From: Argyresthia goedartella
Taxonomy: Eukaryota; Arthropoda; Insecta; Lepidoptera; Argyresthiidae
Length of the DNA stretch: 64,000 nt
Reading direction: 5' to 3'
NCBI GenBank assembly: GCA_949825045.1
Contig: OX463824.1
Location: forward strand, 24,102,501-24,166,500
Part shown: positions 56,540 through 64,000 of the stretch, in pieces
How positions within the stretch are numbered: the stretch's first letter is position 1
How the letters are laid out: every line of letters begins with the position of its first letter
Notes under the pieces: generated by a model
Told to the model about the DNA's origin: nothing
Databases searched by the model: none
Seen by the model: only the letters and a program-made list of their open reading frames with translations
Translations under genes and position numbers: made by a program

Positions 56540-56812
56540 TGGGAAATATTAAACTGCACATCAAAAATACTGATTGTCACAGCAAATATCAGCGCAAAAT
56601 GCTGCGGTAGTTTAGGTTAAGGCTATAATGGGGGTGAGCGAAGCGAAGCCCCCTTTATCCTTAGTTTTAGGTTGAACATGCAAGAACAACAAAAAATACT
56701 TAAAATATAAACTTGAGTACACATAAAATATTTAAAACATAAAAAGTGTTTTTGCTGATCCTTTTTTGCTGTCTAAATCAGTATTTTTTATGTGCGAATA
56801 AATACTAGCCAA
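56540..56812. mobile_element. P1 element, copy g
   Basis: 'gggaaatattaaactgcaca' to 'cgaataaatactagcc'. Flanks AAAATAAAT and AAAATAAGT, a 9-bp duplication with one change. Contains an extra partial tandem piece 'aaatatttaaaacataaaaa'. Confidence 0.9.
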
Positions 56813-56935
56813 AATAAGTCTGTGGGTGTTTCTTCGCCCTTCTCCTCCCACAGTGGTAAAGAAAAGGCAAAAATGACATTTACTAAGTGTATGTAAATAT
56901 TTATAATAAATAAATTTTGACTTCAAAAATCAAAT

Positions 56936-57158
56936 CAAAAAATTATTTATTTTTATTTATTTATACATTTTTACAATTCTACAAAAAAATATTTTTTGAT
57001 AAATTAGGTTTGGGAATCCGCCTCTTTGCTCCGTCCTCAATTAACAGCATAAGTCAGTCACGCGACGCGACGGCAAGACGCACGATAAGTCGATAAAAAC
57101 CGACACTGTATGACGCACCATCTGTTGACATGTGGCAGAAACATAACAAACAAGTCAT
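56936..57158. other. No gene recognised
   Basis: Nothing recognisable. Confidence 0.3.
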
Positions 57159-57201
57159 CAATGTTTTGTCTGGCCTGTTCAACAGGCCAGACAAAACATT
57201 G
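57159..57201. repeat. 43-bp near-perfect palindrome
   Basis: Arms of 21 bp ('caatgttttgtctggcctgt' and complement) around a single C at 57180. No loop to speak of. Confidence 0.95.
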
Positions 57202-57259
57202 AAACACTGAAAATTTTAACATAATTGACAGTAAATGTCACTTTCTTCCTAAGATCTTT

Positions 57260-57420
57260 CTTTGTCAGTTTATTCAGCCATGAACCGCTACTTCAAACTC
57301 AAACCATAATCAGTTATGTACTCATTTAGTTGTTTTATTTTTTCCATGTATATGAGACTTGTTAAAGTGCATTATTTTGCCTACTTGCAATAAATGATAT
57401 GAGTTTTGAGTTTTGTCAGT
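57260..57420 (+). mobile_element. LINE 3' end, type shared with 60760
   Basis: 'ttcagccatgaaccgctact', 'caaactcaaaccataa' and the end 'gcaataaatgatatgagttt'. 60760-60930 has the same order. Confidence 0.55.
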
Positions 57421-59749
57421 GTCTTTTTTTAATTGAAAAATTATTGAAAAGGATTGATTGTCACATTTGGTAAAATGATAGCGCTTCAAAGCTAGGCATC
57501 TTTGAAGCGTTATTCCTGCTTACGGAGACACTTTCCAAATCCGAAAAAAATTATGTCATGAAGACATCCCTTTTCTTCAAAATGTGTGTTTGAAAACCTC
57601 ATATGTTTATGGGAACTTTATGAAGGAAAAAAAACGAAATAGATGTTTGTTACCTAAAACTTGCTATTTCTTGGGATCTAAATAGAATATTATGGTTATA
57701 ATATTTTTCGGAGTTAATCAGTAGATACCTACATAGGACAACCCTAAAACCAACTACATGGACCGTGAAAATGAATCTCCTTATATTACTGCAATAGAAA
57801 CTCGTAAAATGTTAACATTGTTGATATCAACACATTTGAGTGTTTCTGCTGGCCACTTGTTCCGGATATATAGCCTTAGCCGCAAATATTGTTCTTCGGC
57901 GAAATAGGTGTTCAGTATTTCATCAATTGCAATGTTCCCTTCGATAAGATCATTGTCAATCTATTCTATAATACGCGCCCAATGAAAGAGGATGGTCTCA
58001 ATCATTATTCAATCAATCGATTTGGTTCGGTGCCAAATTGTGAACGCTGCTAGCCTCAGGCCCAAATCGAAAGGGGCGATTCGAAGCGCTAGCCGGCTGA
58101 AGTTCAGTCCGCTCAAAACGGTCCGTACTTTGGCCACCGAGTTGCAACCTCGCATTCGCAGTCGTAAAAGGACTCTTAAATAAGCTATAAAATATTGTCG
58201 GCGTATTTAAATTTATCTCTTCTAGTATAGTTGGCCTGTCTGTCTGGGCGTCTGATGTTGCGGCGTTATTGTTAGGTATACAGGGTGATAATTTTACCTG
58301 CGCTTTGTGGGTTCTGCACCGCTGTGCTGTGGTGGTTTTACACTTTCTTACCCATAACTTTGCATGGTTGTATAAATGTTGTGAATACAGCTGTAGGATG
58401 TACTAAAACTAGTTATTTTATGGTTACGTGAGACATGAGGCAGAAGGTCTACAAAAATACAGAAACGTCAATGACAAGTTGCTGGCGCCTCGCCTTACGA
58501 AACTCTAAGTGCCTGACTCCCTGACAGATATTATTATTATATCTATACTCTGCCTTATTTCCAAGAAAGAAACGCGTCAAGAACATTATTTACGAACAGG
58601 GTTTAGCTAGATTTGTTTGTAAATTAATTAACGTAAATCATTTCTAACATTAATAGTCTTCTCTTGATGAGATATGTACGCTATTTTAATTAAAGATATA
58701 AATATTATTTTATTACACCTTCGTAAAAAAGCGAAGCTTTTGTCGCCTTATTTTTCGATTAATATTATTTGTATTTAATGTTAGATATTACGGGAAAATC
58801 CCCATGCTATGATTGTGAATATTTTTTTATAAAAAAAAAATATACACATTGACGTAATAAACCTGCACAAAATTCTATAAAACCATATTCCCAATCTTTA
58901 CAATAAATTATTTTGTTAATTAAAAATCTTGGATTACCCAAACGTAATTTCGCTAGCAAAAATCCGCAGTAGAGTCGGAAATCCGGTCTCATCCAGACTA
59001 TTCCAGACTATTCTAGAAGAAGCAGCATTCAATCCAACTTTTGGCAGTAAAGGTGCGCTGCTGCCGACGTAAGTCCGTATTTAACCCGTAAGTTGCCAGA
59101 TTCAAAATTTTAAATAAAACTAATAAAGCGTCTTTTCCCATATGGACCGGCAGAGGCACCACTGCCAGAATTAATCTGGAAATCGGTTTTTAAAACAGCA
59201 ACACTCGACGGCTTGTTAGATGCACAAAGGTTAGCTCATCGCCGCCGCCGCATGGTTTGTAAGAAAAGATAATAGCTAGGCCGGCTCACGAAATTAGTAT
59301 GCAGTCTAATAATATGACTAATAAATAGCCCAGCTAACTACTTTTCCTTACTTTAATTAATTAAAATTAGGGGAATTAATGTTGAGAAGCTGAACAAAGC
59401 CCTGGATTCCCGACTCTTACAATTTCGTTGTCTCAACTGAATTCCCGATATGTCGGGGGAAACTGGTCGTATGGACACCCTTCCTCCGTGCTGCTTACCT
59501 TACGTGCACAAGTTTACGATGCCAATCTAACGTGATTGTACTGTACATCTTTATATTTTTTAAATCACATTTTTACTTATCCGGGATCCGCTTGGTTGTA
59601 AGTCGAAATCGAATTGGAACAAAGGACTTGCTCGATTGTTTATCTACTGGTTAATGCATGTTTATAATGGTTAATATATATTACTGTTGGCTCTTACACT
59701 TTACGATTCCTGTATTTTATAGAACGTGAACGTGCGTATTGTGGAATAA
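57421..59749. other. No gene recognised
   Basis: Includes an unassigned ORF at 57992-58183 and a minus-strand frame at 57795-57990 with one stop that looks mildly coding (DEILNTYFAEEQYLRLR). Neither was recognised. 59138-59190 resembles a SINE-C end (minus). Confidence 0.35.
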
Positions 59750-60134
59750 AGCCATGAGATAGTCAAAACCGTTAGTTGATAAACTAACGTTTTTTTTTCT
59801 CGTAAGTTGGTCAACTATCGACAGATAGTAAACGGTAGCATACTGCTTACTATATGACGCGTTAGTTGATCAACTAACGGTTAAAATAGTTAAATAGTAA
59901 ACTGGTTTAAACTTGAATTGCAAACGAAATACCAGGGTAAACTGCGTTAGCTTGGGTGAAGACTACAGGGGACGAGCGCAGCGAAGCCCCCGGATAGTCT
60001 TCGTGTTAGGTTAACATGTAAGAACAAAAGAAACGTAAATTCTAAACCCTGTCGTCTGGTTTATCTATCTGTCGATAGTTGATCAAATACAGCGTTAGTT
60101 TATGAACTAACGGTTTTGTCTTTCTTCCGGTGAC
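59750..60134. mobile_element. P2 element, copy 3
   Basis: Left 'agtcaaaaccgttagttgat', right 'aactaacggttttgtc' and 'ccggtgac'. Full core in reverse: 'gggtgaagactacagggg', 'gagcgcagcgaagccccc', 'cttcgtgttaggttaacatg'. Confidence 0.85.
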
Positions 60135-60449
60135 ATATGCAACTGGTTACATGAAAACTATACTTAACGCAAATTATATTGAAGATCGATTTTAACTAGA
60201 TATAGAACTCATACTGCATAGCCAACTCCAGGTCCAAACAATCTTTAATAATATTAATATCCCTTTCAAATGAGTTGTCATTTGGGCACATTGTCACTCC
60301 ATACATTGAAGGTACCTGTACATTCGGCCCTCGCAAGTTGGTGCAAATAAAATGTTTCCATGTTAAACCATCGATAGTTTACTACCATCGATAAAAATAA
60401 TCAATCAGCCTGCTTGACGGCCAGTCAGTGGTATGAGCTTAGATTAAGC

Positions 60450-60660
60450 TAAAAAGGATCAGCAAACACACTTTTTATGTTTTAAGTATTTTTGTTGTAC
60501 TTACATATTCAACCTAATACGAAGGATGAAGGGGGCTTCGCTTCTTTCACCTTCTTTACCCTACACCTAAGCTACCGCAGTATTTTGCCCTGATATATGC
60601 TGTGAAAATCAGTATATTTGCTGAGCAAATCAGTATTATTGATGTGCAGTTTAATATTTA
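60450..60660. mobile_element. P1 element, copy h (left end lost)
   Basis: 'aaaaaggatcagcaaacaca', core 'aacctaatacgaaggatgaa', 'cacctaagctaccgcagt', right end 'gatgtgcagtttaatattta'. Confidence 0.8.
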
Positions 60661-60759
60661 CCTGGAAATAATGTCATCCCTGTGGAGTTCCTTGGTGCTA
60701 TTGTCTCGTATTCCGGGCGTATTTCCGAAGCACTGGTAGAGTTTATTTTTCCTGTGCGA

Positions 60760-60930
60760 GATTCAGCCATGAATCACCACTTGAAAGGGAAATTTCCTTT
60801 TTCAAACTCAAACCACAATGAGTTCATTTTTTTGATTCATTTTTATTTTTCTTCATGTAGGAGTGTCTGACTTGTAAAAGTGTTTTTTTTTTCCTTCTTA
60901 CAATAAAAGAAATAGAAATAGAAATAGTTT
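60760..60930 (+). mobile_element. LINE 3' end with AAATAG tail
   Basis: 'ttcagccatgaatcaccact', 'caaactcaaaccacaatgag', and the tail 'aaatagaaatagaaatag' at about 60908-60928. Same type as 57260-57420. Confidence 0.6.
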
Positions 60931-61347
60931 ATTGTAACAAAATTTTCAAAATATTTATTTTTATATAAACTTATTGATTTTATATAAACTACTTGCTAAT
61001 AAATGACTCGTATACAAAGTAAAAGTTACCATTGGCCCTCACACTAGGTCAGACCTGTATCGTGAGGACCTGGATCTTTGATATAATGTTGGCTCTATTT
61101 TTATGTATGATTGGCTGGCCAGAGGTGTTCTAGGTGTAATAATAAAATAATAATCTTTAATAGTGTGACAGGTATGAAGTGTTGTAAAAGTATGTAACAA
61201 AAAACAAAAAAAAAATGATAATACATAGTTAGCTCAAGTGGTTGCAAATTAAGTTACAATTTAATCATACTAGATATACATATACAATCTAGGGAAGGAT
61301 GTTGGGAGGGGGAAAGGATGTAGGGACAAGGATTACGAGGAGTATAA
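60931..61347. other. No gene; possible SINE-B relic
   Basis: 'ccctcacactaggtcagacc' at 61036 recalls the complement of the SINE-B body. Otherwise nothing. Confidence 0.35.
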
Positions 61348-61488
61348 CACGCGCGAGTTAACTTGGCACCTGGCTCGCCCCGCCCGCTTCCCCGCCCCGC
61401 TACCCGCGGTGGTCCTTGCCAAGGCGATCGCGGGTAGCGGGCGGGGAAGCGGGCGGGGCGAGCCAGGTGCCAAGTTAACTCGCGCGTG
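61348..61488. repeat. GC-rich near-perfect hairpin, ~60-bp arms
   Basis: Left 61348-61408 pairs with right 61429-61488; the only difference seen is one extra C on the left. The 20-nt loop contains a small 'ccttg'/'caagg' stem. The arms are about two-thirds G+C in an AT-rich setting. The right side abuts the RTE relic. Confidence 0.95.
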
Positions 61489-61489
61489 T

Positions 61490-61795
61490 AGTACGAACAT
61501 TTGAGTTTTGAGTTTTGCTCCAGCGGTTCCCGGTTTGTCTTGCTGCGTGTCCAGCCCATTTCCACTTCAGTGTCGCTGCTGGTTTTAGGGCATCCTGGAT
61601 CTTCGTATACGTTTTTGGTTTTCCGATGGTTTTCCGGCTTGATTTGTAGCATACTTCTCTCGGCAGCTCTTTAGAATGATCTTAACTTCTTTATGGTTTC
61701 CTCTGTGGTAGAGCATGTTTGGCATCTGTATAACAGACTTGGTAATATTTGGAAGTCCATCATCCTCTTTTTAAGTGTAATTGCTAATATTTATT
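61490..61795 (-). pseudogene. RTE-type LINE fragment
   Basis: The minus strand shows, in two frames, ILPSLLYRCQTCSTTEETIK, RAAERSMLQIKPENHRKT and, shifted, AATLKWKWAGHAARQTGNRW. Frameshifts and a stop show decay. Order fits RTE C-termini as at 27078 and 53615. Confidence 0.75.
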
Positions 61796-62342
61796 TTTGG
61801 GCCCAATATTTCATCCAAGTTATAGGTATTCTTCGGTCAACTCTCTAATTAGAATAAAGTTCTTAGTATAGGTCGCACAACGAATTAAGAGCGCTGGGCG
61901 ACGTTGGCGGGAATTACTGCGCATATGTACAGCTGTTCAAAAGTGACTACTGCGCATTCAAGGCCACCGGTCATAATTCGTGAAGCGACCTGTAACAGTA
62001 CCGTAATGTGATTATGTAATGAGGTCAGCTGCCTTTTTATTTTACAGTAGAAATCCTTTTTTGTAATAGATAAGGTAGAAGATGGTAGAAGATATGGTAG
62101 TCACATTACGCCTCTCGCTCACTATGAAAAAGACATATAGATATGCGCTGTTTTTTGTATAGCCGCGAAGAAATTTTGCAAACGCTGCCTTTGTGGATCT
62201 TGATATCTCCAGATCTATGCTTTATAGATGAGTAAGATGTAATCTGCCATCCGCAAATGGGATTAACGCTGCTGCTTGTCAGCAAGCACATATGTGATAA
62301 ATATCGTTGTTGTTGGGGTTGTTATTGTGTTTCACCAGACAT
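61796..62342. other. No gene recognised
   Basis: Nothing recognisable. Confidence 0.35.
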
Positions 62343-62394
62343 GTTTTACCAGACATGGTGTAGTGTAGTAACACTACACCATGTCTGGTAAAAC
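62343..62394. repeat. Perfect hairpin, 24-bp stem, 4-nt loop
   Basis: 'gttttaccagacatggtgta'... with loop 'agta' and an exact complement. A near-copy of the first 15 bases ('tttcaccagacat') lies just upstream. Confidence 0.95.
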
Positions 62395-62836
62395 AAGATA
62401 AGAATATGAAAAGTAAAAAATTGTTTGTATCGAACGCGTCGTCCATTCCTAATAATTACATCGAAAGTTTTCGAGCTGCCTTCATGTGGCACTGTTACTA
62501 TCAGCTCAACTGCATGCTGTAAGACTCGGGAAATAAGCGAGAGTTACCACAGATCGGTTAACTAAAGCTGGCACGATCAGAGTACTCACACTAATGCCAT
62601 GTTTACTATACAGTATGTTTAAAAATGAATGATTTTATTCTAATCTCGAAATAATAAAACAATCACTATAACGCGCGTCGATTGACACATATATATCACA
62701 TAATAAAGACATAACGTAATAACGAATAAAACAAAAAGAAAACAATATATTGTTCGAACTTGGATTTGAATCCGGTAACCTAAGATTGCGAAACCGACAT
62801 CAAATTAATTGCGCCACCACAATCGTGTGGTAAGCT
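62395..62836. other. No gene recognised
   Basis: Nothing recognisable. Confidence 0.3.
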
Positions 62837-62882
62837 GCGAAATCTATAATCATATTTATTCAAATATGATTATAGATTTCGC
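62837..62882. repeat. Perfect hairpin, 21-bp stem, 4-nt loop
   Basis: 'gcgaaatctataatcatatt'... with loop 'attc' and an exact complement. Confidence 0.95.
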
Positions 62883-62949
62883 TGATATGGTTATGATATG
62901 GTTTGTTATATCTCTGGGGGTGTTAAAACTCGTCTCTTGCAAGGTTTAT

Positions 62950-63105
62950 TCGTGTAGTTCATTATGTATTGCTGTAGCGGCAACAGAAATACACATTCTG
63001 TGAAAAATTCAATTCTCTAACTATTACGGTCCACTGACGGACGGACGGACAGCGGAGGCTTAGTTATTCCCCCGTTTGGCAGCCTTCGTGTGCGGAACCC
63101 TAAAA
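62950..63105 (-). mobile_element. GTTCCGTACC-family element, 5' part (minus)
   Basis: 'gtagcggcaacagaaataca', 'gacggacggacggacagcgg', 'gtgtgcggaaccctaaaaa'. The 3' half is missing. Confidence 0.75.
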
Positions 63106-63789
63106 AGGTGTTGTTTACAAGTGCGCGCTTTAAACTCTATGTTTTGTAAATAAATAACGATAAGTTTGAAACTTGAATTGAGTCATTGTTGGATCTGACG
63201 CTTGACTTGTGGCCAGCAATAATTTATTAGCCATTTACACTTCAATCGAACTGCCTTCACAATATAAAATACATTTACAAACTCCGAAAGTGGTTTACGA
63301 GAAAGTAATACTAACACAACCCGCCACAATGGCTCGTTGTAGGGAGCCGACTTTGTTAATATTTTAATCGTCATTTTCAATAGTGAAATAATCTCCGTAT
63401 CCGCTCAAAAACGAGTTTCGTCACTACGCACGTTAAAAGTCTATAAAACCATACAAGGATTGAGCACTTTTTAAGACTTCATACCGAAGATAATAGGCGA
63501 GAAGTAATAAACCACTATGTTCCTTTGAAGTGCGTTCGTAAAACGCAAGTGAGATTGACAGCTGTGACCTAATGAAACTGTGAAAGCGTTTATGGTTATC
63601 GTAAATACGTGGCCGGCGACAAAGACGACTGTTTAAAGATAGAGAACACTGCTTTTGTGCCAGTAGCCTAGTATCTGCTAGTAGCCTAGTATATGTCAGT
63701 GCAGTAGCCGAGGCGGCATCAAAGTAGAAACATGCAGGCCTGAAACATTATCTCGTCAACATACAAAATATTACTTCTACTTTATAAAT
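63106..63789. other. No gene recognised
   Basis: A short 'agtagcctagtat' duplication lies at about 63662-63695. Confidence 0.35.
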
Positions 63790-64000
63790 TACTAGCTGAT
63801 GCCCGCAATTTCATCTGCCTGTTCCTAGGAATTATCATTTACCGAGACATTATAGTGCTGTTGGATAAAAAGTATCCTGTATTTTAATCTAGCTCATAAA
63901 CTATCTCTCAGTCTTTGTTAAATTTCATTCAAATCCGTTTAGCCGTTTTAGCGTGATTCTGTTGAATGTTGTTGGGTATTAGTTTCCCCAAAAATGATTT
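63790..64000 (+). repeat. Lepidopteran 'actagctgatgcccgc' repeat
   Basis: 'actagctgatgcccgcaatt', 'ggataaaaagtatcctgt', 'ttcattcaaatccgtttagc'. A wording common in moth and butterfly genomes. Runs off the window end. Confidence 0.6.

Larger units (their letters stand above)
56160..56935 (+). mobile_element. L1 LINE 3' UTR split by two P1 elements
   Basis: L1 text: 'ctcgctgttaataattttg', 'attattcctgcttagta', then P1 copy f, then 'tagttagacataacc', then P1 copy g, then 'tctgtgggtgtttcttcgcc' and the 3' end with 'aaatttt.gactt'. The intact form at 30860-31100 shows the uninterrupted order. Confidence 0.85.

Noticed and set aside
61254..61652. 132-codon Pro/Arg-rich ORF
   Set aside because: Joins an out-of-frame RTE relic to the GC-rich hairpin.

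Overview
The window looks like intergenic or intronic DNA from a moth or butterfly (Lepidoptera). The background is AT-rich. It is packed with tRNA-derived SINEs, truncated non-LTR retrotransposons (CR1-like, jockey-like and RTE-like) and small inverted-repeat elements. A short TTAGG array, the insect telomere motif, lies in the interior. These assignments rest on motif recognition only; no species can be named.

No complete host gene was recognised. The best host-coding candidate is one GC3-rich terminal exon at 36973-37133 (+). The only long uninterrupted ORF (54011-55414, +) is the reverse transcriptase of a 5'-truncated LINE. Other recognisable coding sequence is broken LINE material: a CR1-like family called L1 here (974-1763, 7411-7905, 23335-23790, 23866-24720, 29518-31100, 56160-56935), RTE-type 3' pieces (27078-27715, 53615-54035, 61490-61795), jockey-type C-termini (6155-6335, 45407-45801) and several short C-terminal or 3'-UTR scraps.

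Four SINE types recur. SINE-A, SINE-B and SINE-C have clear tRNA-like A and B boxes; SINE-D is recognised by its body. The small DNA-element-like repeats fall into families P1, P2 and P3 (different terminal inverted repeats, one shared core), M2 (palindromic, TIR TATCTACACACGTATCATA), the GTTCCGTACC repeat, the Q repeat and the K repeat. K keeps a minus-strand peptide in two copies.

Layout: 1-8.6 kb is nested repeats and LINE scraps; 8.6-11.6 kb is unique-looking; 11.6-12.4 kb holds two foldbacks; 12.4-22.2 kb is mixed; 22.2-33.3 kb is a dense nest of LINE, SINE and palindromes; 33.3-39.6 kb is sparse and contains the candidate exon; 39.6-54 kb is SINE- and repeat-rich; 54-57 kb is LINE-rich; 57-64 kb has several striking hairpins.

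Three structural themes stand out. (1) Three element families with unrelated ends share one core of about 90 bp. (2) Many near-perfect hairpins occur, often with 4-nt loops, some inside repeats whose other copies lack them, which suggests local template switching. (3) One hairpin element has a TTAGG array as its loop, and beside it lies a palindrome with arms of about 265 bp and a six-fold 37-bp repeat at its centre.
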